A stretch of 18,845 bases of DNA from positions 1-18,845 of the forward strand of contig PBZZ01000119.1 of NCBI GenBank assembly GCA_002730365.1, written 5' to 3'. The stretch's first letter is position 1, and each line of letters opens with the position of its first letter. The stretch comes from Deltaproteobacteria bacterium. Its GTDB lineage: Bacteria > SAR324 > NAC60-12. This document shows, one piece after another, positions 8,421 through 15,796 of the stretch. The position numbers and the translations under genes are program-made. Under the pieces are notes generated by a model that was not told the origin of the DNA, searched no databases, and saw only the letters and a list, made by a program, of their open reading frames with translations.

Positions 8421-8649
8421 ATACTGAAGAACAGATGGCGCTTTATTGGGAAAGAGCTGTGCTTGGGAAACTTGCAAATCCAGACTCTTTTCTCTAGCTT
8501 CCGAATTCCAAATTATTTATCAGAATGTAGGTCAACGACTCCTGTAGCCTTTTCAATGTTACAGTTCACAGGAGATCAAGTGAATACCAAGCAATGCCTG
8601 GTGCTCCCTGCCTTTGACCTATTCCAACAACTCTCAGCCAGGATTTTCA
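8421..8649. other. 229-base intra-cluster gap
   Basis: This is the only sizeable gap in the plus-strand gene set, so a second promoter may lie here. A weak inverted repeat, CCTGTA near 8540 with TACAG and ACAGG within the next 35 bases, could form a small RNA hairpin. No ORF with a credible start is present: the 67-codon frame overlapping it runs into the next gene and has no family resemblance. Confidence 0.35.
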
Positions 8650-9711
8650 ATGCCCAACTGGAGTGATGTCGACACGCCTGCCGTGTTGATCGATCTGGAA
8701 AAAGTCTCTGCTAACCTACTGCGTGTTCAGGGTTATGCAGACGCCAACGGTCTTACGCTGCGACCCCACATCAAAACCCACAAGCTCCATCGCTTCGCAA
8801 ATTTGCAGGTGAAATTCGGGGCCTGTGGAATCACTTGTCAAAAAGTGGGAGAAGCCGAAAGCATGGCAGCAGGGGGGGTCCAGGACATCCTGATCACCTA
8901 CAATCTGGTGGGAGAAGCCAAGCTGGAGCGACTGGCCAGGTTACACGAGAGCATTCGGGTGAGCGTGGTCACCGACAATGAAACCGTTGCCCAAGGCTAT
9001 GCCAACAAGTTCCAGAATCCTAAGCACCGACTGCGAGTGCTGGTTGAATGTGACACGGGTGCTGGTCGCTGCGGAGTCCAGACCCCAGAGGAGGCGCTGA
9101 AGCTAGCCCGCTTCATTTCTGAACAATCTGGACTGCACTACCTTGGTTTGATGACCTATCCCCCACGAAATCGCGTGGCTGAAGTTGATCAATGGCTGGA
9201 AGATGCTCGTAAGTTGTTGACGGAGAATCATCTGGCCCCAGAGGTCATTTCCAGTGGAGGAACTCCCAACTACTACCAGGCTGCAGAGGTCAAGGCTGTG
9301 ACCGAACACCGGCCAGGGACCTACATCTACTGTGACCGCATGATGGCCAGCTATGGTTTCGGAACGTTGAACGACTGTGCATTGACAGTTCTGGCAACCG
9401 TGGTCAGTCGCCCCACTGAGAATCGAGCTGTCGTTGATACTGGCTCCAAGTCACTCGGTTCAGATCGTTGTGACGCCCCGGGAATGGGTCACCTGGTCGA
9501 ATATCCAGACGCGATCATCACGACCCTCAATGAAGAACATGGCACGATCGATCTCTCAGCCTGTGCCAACAAGCCTACCATTGGAGAAAAGGTACGGATC
9601 ATCCCGAACCACGTCTGTCTGGTCTCCAACCTCTTTGATCAAGTCAACCTAATTCGGCAGGATCAGGTGGAAGCCATTGTCCCTGTCAACGCACGAGGTA
9701 TGGTCAGCTAA
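8650..9711 (+). CDS. Fold-III PLP enzyme, D-threonine aldolase / D-serine dehydratase-like
   Basis: 353 residues from the ATG at 8650 (AGGA six bases upstream); an in-frame TTG at 8614 would add 12 residues without a good site. This is an alanine-racemase-fold PLP enzyme of the DSD1/D-threonine aldolase family. The PLP lysine is K42 in RPHIKTHK. The C-terminal metal site is H321 and C323 in PNHVC, the pair that binds Zn in D-serine dehydratases. The start SDVDTPAVLIDL is typical. Known members act on D-beta-hydroxy amino acids (D-threonine, D-serine, D-3-hydroxyaspartate) by retro-aldol cleavage or dehydration; which of these cannot be decided here. It lies between two dehydratase genes, and its D-specificity fits the D-amino-acid deacetylase suspected in the divergent operon. 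Confidence 0.88.
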   Translation: MPNWSDVDTPAVLIDLEKVSANLLRVQGYADANGLTLRPHIKTHKLHRFANLQVKFGACGITCQKVGEAESMAAGGVQDILITYNLVGEAKLERLARLHESIRVSVVTDNETVAQGYANKFQNPKHRLRVLVECDTGAGRCGVQTPEEALKLARFISEQSGLHYLGLMTYPPRNRVAEVDQWLEDARKLLTENHLAPEVISSGGTPNYYQAAEVKAVTEHRPGTYIYCDRMMASYGFGTLNDCALTVLATVVSRPTENRAVVDTGSKSLGSDRCDAPGMGHLVEYPDAIITTLNEEHGTIDLSACANKPTIGEKVRIIPNHVCLVSNLFDQVNLIRQDQVEAIVPVNARGMVS

Positions 9712-9746
9712 ACTTCCACTCTCTTTTTCTTGTTCATCGGAAACAT

Positions 9747-11003
9747 ATGAGCATCCAAACCCATTCACGGCCTTCTGAACTGAAAATCACCGACCTCCGC
9801 TTTGCCATCGTGGGTCACGACAACTGGTTTTGGCCTCTGCTGCGGATCTATACCAATCAAGGCATCACGGGACTTGGGGAAGTGCGAGACGGCGCAAGCG
9901 TCCGCTACGCGCTAATGCTCAAGAGTCGCTTGCTTGGGGAAAACCCCTGCAACGTGGAGCGAGTCTTCCGTAAAATCCAGCAGTTCGGGTTTCATGGACG
10001 TCAAGGAGGTGGAGTCTGCGGTGTAGAAATGGCGCTGATGGATCTGGCTGGAAAGGCCTATGGAGTACCCTCCTACATGCTGGCTGGTGGGAAGTATCGT
10101 GACTGGATCAAGGTCTATGCTGATACTCCCTCAGAACAGGAGCCAAAAAAGATGGCGGCTCGCATGCAGACTCGCATCGACAAGGGGTACCAATTTCTCA
10201 AGATGGATGTGGGCATCAACCTTCTGCGTGGCATTGAAGGGACCTTAATTCAAGATCCAGCTGTCGCTGTCAATCCCAACCTGATGCACCCATTCACCGC
10301 TACGCAAATCACCCAGAAAGGGATCGAACACCTGACTGAATACGCCCGGGTGATCCGTGAACAGCTTGGCAGCACCATTCCAATTGCCATTGACCACTTC
10401 GGTCACATTGGCCTCGATAGCTGCATTCGTCTGGGTCGTGCACTGGATCGCTTCACCTTTGCTTGGTATGAAGACATGCTGCCTTGGCAGTTTCCCAAGC
10501 AGATGAAAGCTATCAAGAACGCCGTAGAGACTCCGGTCTGTACTGGAGAAGACATCTATTTGCGCCAGGAATTCAAAACCCTACTCGACGAAGACTGTAT
10601 CTCTTATGTGCATCCAGATTTGGCTACTTCTGGTGGTATCCTGGAGACCAAGCGCATTGGTGATCTGGCCCAGGAGTATGGTGTACCGATGGTCTTGCAT
10701 CAAGCTGGCTCTCCCATCGTCGCCATGGCCAACGTCCATTGTGCTGCAGCAACCGAAAACTTCGTAGCCTTGGAAATGCACTCTGTCGATCTGCCCTGGT
10801 GGGAAGATCTGGTGACTTTTGAAGGCAAGGCTCTGGTGGAAGATGGCCACATCCGAGTTCCGGAAGCCCCAGGTCTCGGTATCGAATTAAACGAAGAAGT
10901 GGTGCAAGCGCACCTCAATCCTCAAACTCCAGAACTCAGTGGCTTCTTTGACTCAACGGACAGCTGGAATGTTCTGGACTCCCACGATCGCCTTTGGAGC
11001 TAA
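9747..11003 (+). CDS. Mandelate racemase/muconate lactonizing enzyme family protein, copy 2
   Basis: 418 residues. The ATG is preceded by a weak GGAAA. Enolase-superfamily residues: K152 and D154 in FLKMDVG, metal ligands D216 (IAIDHFGH), E242 (WYEDML) and E268 (CTGEDIY), plus D291 (HPDLATSGG) and H318 (LHQAGSP). It shares the TGE-x-IYLRQ-x-FK block with the first copy but differs at strand 2 (KMD versus KQG), after the first metal ligand (DHF versus DCG) and in the His loop, so it is a distant paralog with probably different substrate chirality, not a recent duplicate. A longer insert (about 157-190) and a 20-residue C-terminal tail containing two Trp (DSWNVL, DRLWS) are also present. It lies 35 bases after the PLP enzyme gene. 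Confidence 0.9.
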   Translation: MSIQTHSRPSELKITDLRFAIVGHDNWFWPLLRIYTNQGITGLGEVRDGASVRYALMLKSRLLGENPCNVERVFRKIQQFGFHGRQGGGVCGVEMALMDLAGKAYGVPSYMLAGGKYRDWIKVYADTPSEQEPKKMAARMQTRIDKGYQFLKMDVGINLLRGIEGTLIQDPAVAVNPNLMHPFTATQITQKGIEHLTEYARVIREQLGSTIPIAIDHFGHIGLDSCIRLGRALDRFTFAWYEDMLPWQFPKQMKAIKNAVETPVCTGEDIYLRQEFKTLLDEDCISYVHPDLATSGGILETKRIGDLAQEYGVPMVLHQAGSPIVAMANVHCAAATENFVALEMHSVDLPWWEDLVTFEGKALVEDGHIRVPEAPGLGIELNEEVVQAHLNPQTPELSGFFDSTDSWNVLDSHDRLWS

Positions 11004-11008
11004 ATCTT

Positions 11009-11767
11009 ATGGAAACCCAAGTCCACCCAGTCCGCTTTCAACGACCTGAACGCGCCAAGATCGAACAACTGAAGGAGATCGGCAGCGCGACGCTCAGCGC
11101 GGAACTCAAGCATAAGGCAGGCATCCGTAATTCACACATCGTCGGACCTGTGACCCAGGAGACAGGGCGAGTGATCGGCGGTCCAGCGATCACACTTCAG
11201 TTCATGCCCATTCGTGAAGATTACTATGATGACAAATCAGAATACCAGGAAGTGGAGAAACAGCTTCATCGGCACGCTCTCTACCTCGCAGAAGCTGGAG
11301 ATGTGGTGGTGGTTGACGCCCGGGAAGATATGCAGAGCGGGGTCTTCGGTGAGATGATGCTGACCTATCTCCAAGGCAAGGGGGGAGAAGGTATCGTCGT
11401 CGATGGAGTGATTCGTGACTCACAACCAGCACTGGAAACTGGCTTAGGCATGTGGGTTCGTGGCTTCACACCCAACTATCACATTCAGACAGGCATCTTT
11501 CCCTTCTCAGTAAATTGTCCGATTGCCTGTGGAGGTCGACTGGTTTTCCCGGGAGATATCATTATTGCCGATGACGATGGCGTTGTCGTCGTCCCCTTGC
11601 AGCTCGTTGACGACATCATTGCTCACGCCGGCACACACAAGGATTGGGAAGTCTTCTCCAAGCTGAAGCTCTCCGAAGGTGGAGATCTGCGTAAGTACTA
11701 TCCGCTGACCGATGAAGCTCAGCAGGAATTCGAAGAGTGGAAGAAAACCCAGCAGAGTGGAGGCTGA
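11009..11767 (+). CDS. RraA-family protein (HMG/CHA aldolase or oxaloacetate decarboxylase type)
   Basis: 252 residues from the ATG at 11009, five bases after the preceding stop. GGAG lies ten bases upstream, inside the previous gene. RraA-fold signatures are GGPAITLQ (57-64), GDVVVVDAR, the GVFGEMMLTYL block (111-121) and GIVVDGVIRDSQ (128-139) with R136-D137, the Mg-binding/catalytic pair of class II pyruvate aldolases of this fold. The PGDIIIADDDGVVVVP strand pair is diagnostic. The protein is longer than minimal RraA (about 160 residues), matching catabolic members that cleave 4-hydroxy-4-methyl-2-oxoglutarate-type acids or decarboxylate oxaloacetate. An RNase E inhibitor role is unlikely given the operon. 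It would supply pyruvate from the keto acids made by the dehydratases. Confidence 0.88.
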   Translation: METQVHPVRFQRPERAKIEQLKEIGSATLSAELKHKAGIRNSHIVGPVTQETGRVIGGPAITLQFMPIREDYYDDKSEYQEVEKQLHRHALYLAEAGDVVVVDAREDMQSGVFGEMMLTYLQGKGGEGIVVDGVIRDSQPALETGLGMWVRGFTPNYHIQTGIFPFSVNCPIACGGRLVFPGDIIIADDDGVVVVPLQLVDDIIAHAGTHKDWEVFSKLKLSEGGDLRKYYPLTDEAQQEFEEWKKTQQSGG

Positions 11768-11768
11768 A

Positions 11769-12743
11769 ATGATCCGTATTGCCGAATTTTTTCAGCCCAA
11801 CCAGGAGAGCCTGATCCGACTTGTCAAGCAGTGTGGGGTGACGGACGTCGTAGGAGCGATGGACTGGAGCGAAGGGCTGGGGGTTCCGAGGGAACGCCTA
11901 CCTTGGAGTCTGGATAAGCTGGCTGCTCAGAAAAAACGCTATGAAGAAACAGGCTTCTATTTGGCAGCACTAGAGAATCGTCCACCAATGGAGAAGGTCA
12001 AACTCGGCATTGAGGGACGAGACCAGGAGATTGAGCAGGTGATCGAGTTGATCCGTAACATGGGAAAGCTGGAGATTCCAGTCTGGTGCTACGAGTGGAT
12101 GCCGATCTTCAACTGGATCCGAACCACCACCAATCTACCCTCTCGGGGAGGAGCGCTGGTGACCCAGTTTCGGCTAGAGGATGTTACGGATCCCTATGAG
12201 AACGAATATGGCCTCACCGAAGAGAAGCTCTGGAACAACCTGAATTACTTTCTGGATGCCGTGGTTTCCGAAGCAGAGGAGGCTGGAGTCAAGCTCGCCA
12301 TGCACCCGGACGATCCCCCGATTCCGCTGGTCAAGGGAACTCCTCGAATCATGTACAGTATCGATAACTTCCAGCGACTGCTGGACCTGCATCCCAGTGA
12401 GATGAGTGGCATCGCCCTCTGTCAAGGCAACTTCACACTGATGACAGATGATCTGCCCGGGGTCATCCGTAAATTTGGCAGACAACAGAAAATCTTCTTT
12501 GTGCACTTCCGAGATGTACAGGGACAGGCCACCGATTTTGTCGAGACCTTCCACGATGACGGCAAGACCGACATGGTTGCTTGTATGCAGGCTTACAAGG
12601 AAGTGGGCTACGATGGTATCTGCCGCCCCGACCACGTTCCCACGATGGGGGAAGACAGCAACCAAAATTTCGGTTACTCTGAAATTGGTAGACTCTTTGC
12701 GATCGGTTATCTCAAGGGCCTCCGGCAAGCGGTTTATGCTTAA
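11769..12743 (+). CDS. Mannonate dehydratase (UxuA) family protein
   Basis: 324 residues. The ATG lies one base after the RraA stop, with GGAGG five bases upstream inside the RraA gene, so translation is coupled. A TIM barrel of the UxuA family: MPIFNW-IRT (111-119) corresponds to the MPVLDWTRT of E. coli UxuA, MHPDDPP (178-184) gives H179, LCQGNF gives C218, FVHFRDV gives H246, and RPDH (286-289) supplies the last residues of the metal site. The protein is about 70 residues shorter than E. coli UxuA, with the central lid insertion reduced, and the Asp of the DW motif is Asn116. Many short homologues are of unproven substrate, so mannonate is a family-level guess; some related sugar acid is equally likely. 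Last enzyme of the plus operon. Confidence 0.85.
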   Translation: MIRIAEFFQPNQESLIRLVKQCGVTDVVGAMDWSEGLGVPRERLPWSLDKLAAQKKRYEETGFYLAALENRPPMEKVKLGIEGRDQEIEQVIELIRNMGKLEIPVWCYEWMPIFNWIRTTTNLPSRGGALVTQFRLEDVTDPYENEYGLTEEKLWNNLNYFLDAVVSEAEEAGVKLAMHPDDPPIPLVKGTPRIMYSIDNFQRLLDLHPSEMSGIALCQGNFTLMTDDLPGVIRKFGRQQKIFFVHFRDVQGQATDFVETFHDDGKTDMVACMQAYKEVGYDGICRPDHVPTMGEDSNQNFGYSEIGRLFAIGYLKGLRQAVYA

Positions 12744-12842
12744 ACTTCGTCAACAACCACCATCCGCAATTATCAAGAAATGCTTCCTTCCACCATGCAG
12801 CCACTGATTCAGCATTGCAGAGATCAGCTTATCACCAATCCA

Positions 12843-13202
12843 ATGACAAAGGTCGTTGCTAATCTGTCTCTGCTACTGCTGATTGCTGGATGCACCACCA
12901 CCCGACCTACGGTTCAAGAAATTCAAATCAATGAGTGTTCTTCCCCAAGTTTCCTTGAGGAATGGAACTGCATCAAGTCCAAGGTGGAATCGATCTATAA
13001 CGACAACGGTACGCGAACCGAAAAGTATATTTCAGAGTATGTATTTGTCGGAGATAAGCTTGAAGATTCCGTCAAGAATGGGGAAATCAACGACGAAGAA
13101 GCTAGCATTCGACTGCTTGAATTCGCCAATGAACAAGACAAGCAGTTCCAGCAAAAAGAACCCAAATTCCGCTTTGGAATTGGAATTATGCGGAGTTTCT
13201 AA
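12843..13202 (+). CDS. Small lipoprotein of unknown function
   Basis: 119 residues from the ATG at 12843, which places a textbook lipoprotein signal at the start: MTK, a hydrophobic run (NLSLLLLIAG) and the lipobox LIAGC with C17 as the lipidated residue. Longer in-frame starts at 12780 and 12795 would bury this signal and are unlikely. No strong Shine-Dalgarno site is visible. The mature part has three further Cys-free acidic helices, with one Cys pair (ECSSPS and WNCIK) near residues 37-49 that could form a disulfide in the periplasm, and ends in a basic-aromatic FRFGIGIMRSF. I recognise no domain. It starts 99 bases after the mannonate dehydratase gene and may have its own promoter. Confidence 0.65.
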   Translation: MTKVVANLSLLLLIAGCTTTRPTVQEIQINECSSPSFLEEWNCIKSKVESIYNDNGTRTEKYISEYVFVGDKLEDSVKNGEINDEEASIRLLEFANEQDKQFQQKEPKFRFGIGIMRSF

Positions 13203-13238
13203 AACAGTTGGAAAGAGGCAGGTTTTTTGGTTTAGCTG

Positions 13239-13717
13239 ATGACTGATCACACCTATGAACAATTCAACTCTGTACTCGAGATCAATGTCACAGGAGTTTG
13301 GTTACTTCTGAAGCACGCTACTCCGATAATGACTGCCCAGAAAAGTGGTTCTTTCGTCGCTATATCCTCAGGTGGAGTTGTCATTGTTTTTAATGGGTTG
13401 TGCCCCTATGTTGCCAGCAAGCACGCTGTCTGTGGGATGATTAATACTGCTTGCCTAAAGTTTGGATCCAGAGGTGTCCATTTCAACGTCTTTACACCAC
13501 AGGTCCCATTGCGAACCGGATGATGGACTCTCTCCATCAACAGGTTAACCCAGAAAATCCAGCAGCCGTTGAAGATTTTGTGAAAACCATGATCCCAATG
13601 AACCGATATGGAACGGATGGTGGGATCGCTCAATTTGCACCTTTCCTGGCTTTGGATGAATCTACTGTCTTCAACGGTGGGGTTTTCCTGGCTGATGGCG
13701 GTCTCACTGCTGGATGA
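13239..13717 (+). pseudogene. Truncated, frameshifted short-chain dehydrogenase remnant
   Basis: Two frames together give the C-terminal two thirds of an SDR. The first (from 13239) carries LEINVTGVWLLLKHA, the catalytic Ser region AISSGG, and YVASKHAV with the Tyr-Lys pair, then VHFNVFTP. The expected continuation GPIANRMM is found in another frame from about 13497, ending FNGGVFLADGGLTAG, the usual SDR C-terminus. Two extra bases (or one missing) near 13493-13497 explain the shift. The N-terminal cofactor-binding half (GxxxGxG, NNAG) is absent: only 37 bases separate the remnant from the lipoprotein gene. It is therefore non-functional as a dehydrogenase. The ending DGGLTAG matches the intact SDR at 2622-3407, suggesting a related subfamily. 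Confidence 0.85.
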
Positions 13718-13771
13718 TTGGCCAACTCATTAGAAAAGAAATTCAGAATCGATTGAGATAGAGGAAGAGTT

Positions 13772-14431
13772 ATGAAGGAAACACTTCACAAATGAAATAA
13801 GCAAAAATCTACTGATATAGACTACTTACTGTACAAACCAAATAGCTACGAACAAAATCCACAAAACAGCTATCCTTTGATTGTCTTTCTGCATGGAGGT
13901 TCCATTGAAGACAACGAATTTGAGGCGCTCAAAGAGAAAGGAATTAACCAGTACATCAAAGATGGGAATGAATTGGAGAGTATCGTGGTATCTCCATTAC
14001 ATTATGATCCTGACAAGTTTTGGAGCGAACAAACAGTACTAGCTATTATTAAAGAAATTGTTGAAACCCATCGAGTCGATGCTAATCGGATCAACCTAAT
14101 GGGTATCAGCAGGGGTGGTTATGCAGTTTGGAGACTCGCCATCCAATACTCAAATTCTTGGGCTTCCTGTGTTGTTGCAGGTGGTGCCTGTGCACCATTT
14201 GTTTACGCATTTAAATTTCCGAAACTACCTATTTGGGCTTTCCACGGTGGAAAAGATGAGATTGTGCCCATTTCTGTAACGGAAAGTATGGTGAATCAGC
14301 TTAAGTCCCTAGGTTCACCAATTAAATTTACCGTAGTTCCAGAAGGAGGACATGATTCAACTTGTTGGGATGAAGCTTTTCTGAATCTATCTGTCTACAA
14401 CTGGGTACTCCGCCAGATCTTACCAAAATAA
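13772..14431 (+). pseudogene. Alpha/beta hydrolase (esterase-like) with in-frame TGA at codon 8
   Basis: The natural start is ATG 13772, preceded by AGGAAGAG. It reads MKETLHK, then TGA (13793-13795), and the same frame continues without break: NKQKSTDIDYLLYKPNSYEQ into IVFLHGG and on to the TAA at 14431. The region after the stop is clearly homologous from about YLLYKP onward, before any alternative ATG. The domain has an oxyanion HGG, the nucleophile elbow GISRGG, an Asp in GGKDEIVP and the His in EGGHDS, so the Ser-Asp-His triad is complete. It resembles the predicted-peptidase/poly(3-hydroxybutyrate)-depolymerase-type small esterases. Either the TGA kills the gene, or expression begins at a non-ATG codon (for example CTG 13829 or TTG 13877), or the base is a sequencing error. 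Base use is more A/T-rich than in the catabolic operons. Confidence 0.75.
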
Positions 14432-14472
14432 GTTCCCTCTTTAACGACACAACTTTCTCAAAAATACCAACC

Positions 14473-14503
14473 AAATCCTAAGACAAGTGCCCAAGGATTT
14501 TTT
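14473..14503 (+). terminator. Candidate terminator after the hydrolase gene
   Basis: AAATCCT (14473-14479) pairs with AGGATTT (14494-14500) across a 14-base loop and runs into further T residues, 42 bases after the hydrolase stop. The long loop makes it only moderately convincing. A second possible hairpin, GCCCAA (14489-14494) with TTGGGC (14508-14513), overlaps the first and would exclude it. The rest of the 260-base gap between the convergent genes shows nothing else. Confidence 0.4.
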
Positions 14504-14691
14504 CTGTTTGGGCCTAACGGAACAGCTGAGGATCCGTAGTATCAAATCTAAGAACGGTATTGAACCACAACTGGTGAATCGTGATAGGACCAGGCAGCGT
14601 ATCTGAGGGGCATAAATCCAAGTTTCCATTTTTTGAGACCGTCAATGTGAGAAATTAAAAGTAGATGGCCCCCCTGATCTCTTTTTTACTC

Positions 14692-15531
14692 TTAAGTTCG
14701 GTACCCGGTTGTTACAACACCAATCACCGTGAAGGAAAACCTGCCTTCTTGCTCCGCTTCTTTCAATTGTCTTCTCCATTCGGTGACTGTTGCGTCGGCA
14801 ACGCCATTCTGAAGAGCAACCTTTGCCAGATTCATTTCAGTGAAATTCGCAAAGGAATTCGCATCCCGCTTGGTAAAGAAGAAAGGGACCGGGTTCGTCC
14901 TGACATTGTGAAAGCCATTCTTCTTCAAGATTCCAAGCAACTTGGAGGGCAACATCAAATGTGCTTGATGGATGGCCGCTGTATGGATCAGTTGATTGAG
15001 TTTCTCTTCTGGTCCGTGGAATCGAAAATAATCCCAAAGCGTGGAATAGTTAATAAACTTGGACCATGGTTTCATCAATTTCACCATGGATTTCATCAGG
15101 GAATCCAAGTCTTCCACATACTCCAAGGTTTGCGTTGAGGTCACCGAATCCAATTGATGATCACTCCCTTCAAGTTCTTCAAGCTTACCATTGAAAAACT
15201 CGATGTGATCTAACTCTTCACAAAAGCTTTTGGCAGCCGCAATTTGATCTGCACTGATGTCCAGGCCAATCACTTTACCGCTGGGACCCACTCTCATTCC
15301 CACTTCCTTAAGTAGTTGCCCACCGCCACATCCGATTTCCAGGATGAATTGTCCCAACTCGGGGCTTAGTTCCTTCAGCACCGCTTCTCTTCTCTGCACT
15401 CCCACACTCGTCTCAGAAATCCTTCTTTGGAGCTGACTCATATGATTCCAATTCAAAATTTGAGTCCTTTCATCAAAATTTTTGTTAGAATAATTTGCTT
15501 GGCTCAATGTGTTCTCATCTACTTTGAACAA
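14692..15531 (-). CDS. Class I SAM-dependent methyltransferase
   Basis: 279 residues from a TTG at 15531; no ATG lies upstream in frame. The ATG at codon 31 (15441), with GGAA before it, is an alternative that would still keep the whole catalytic domain. SAM-binding motif I is LEIGCGGGQ (64-72), the acidic residue after strand 2 is D91 in VIGLDIS, and motif III-IV is SVTSTQTLEYVEDLDSLM (129-146). This is the methyltransferase-11/ubiquinone-menaquinone-like fold. The C-terminal region (about 165-230) is helix-rich and probably forms the substrate lid; it carries KKNGFHNV, the usual late strand. The target molecule cannot be told. It is convergent with the hydrolase and not part of the catabolic operons. 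Confidence 0.85.
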   Translation of the reverse strand: MFKVDENTLSQANYSNKNFDERTQILNWNHMSQLQRRISETSVGVQRREAVLKELSPELGQFILEIGCGGGQLLKEVGMRVGPSGKVIGLDISADQIAAAKSFCEELDHIEFFNGKLEELEGSDHQLDSVTSTQTLEYVEDLDSLMKSMVKLMKPWSKFINYSTLWDYFRFHGPEEKLNQLIHTAAIHQAHLMLPSKLLGILKKNGFHNVRTNPVPFFFTKRDANSFANFTEMNLAKVALQNGVADATVTEWRRQLKEAEQEGRFSFTVIGVVTTGYRT

Positions 15532-15574
15532 ACTTTCATTGTAAAGCTACCGACCAGATGGATTTTATATTGGT

Positions 15575-15617
15575 CCTTCTCCCTGAGGGAGAAGGTGGCC
15601 AACAGGCCAGATGAGGG
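15575..15617. repeat. Double-hairpin intergenic repeat (REP/MITE-like)
   Basis: CCTTCTCCC (15575-15583) and GGGAGAAGG (15587-15595) form a perfect 9-base stem around TGA. They are followed directly by TGGCC-AACA-GGCCA (15596-15609), a second perfect stem, and GATGAGGGG. This exact style of tandem hairpin, GGGAGAAGG-TGGCC...GGCC-GATGAGGG, is one I remember as a high-copy intergenic repeat in proteobacterial genomes. A C/T-rich segment at 15659-15712 with CCCTCACTC, CCCTCCTCTCTCAG and GCGAGGG may be its opposite end, making an element of roughly 140 bases. There is only one copy in the window. It fills most of the 265-base gap between the methyltransferase and fusion genes. Confidence 0.6.
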
Positions 15618-15796
15618 GCTACGCCAAGCTCGTAAATTTCCTTGCATTTTTAGTCTGCAAATCTCCCTCACTCACCGTCCATGAAGGTCCCTCCTCTCTC
15701 AGTTGGCGAGGGTTTTTGGACAATCGTTCAATCAAGTGTTCCTTCTCGATTTGAGGCAAGCAAGCTGCAAACTGAGGGAATTCTAAAGCAACAAAT

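Noticed and set aside
12174..12728. Minus-strand 184-residue frame
   Set aside because: Antisense of the mannonate dehydratase gene, which has conserved metal-site motifs and a coupled start.
13793..13795. Idea that TGA is recoded (Trp or selenocysteine) in this genome
   Set aside because: Intact genes here end at TGA (for example at 3456, 8420 and 11767), and no selenocysteine insertion-like hairpin is evident after codon 8.
14665..15138. Plus-strand 157-residue frame
   Set aside because: Antisense to the methyltransferase, whose SAM motifs are clear.
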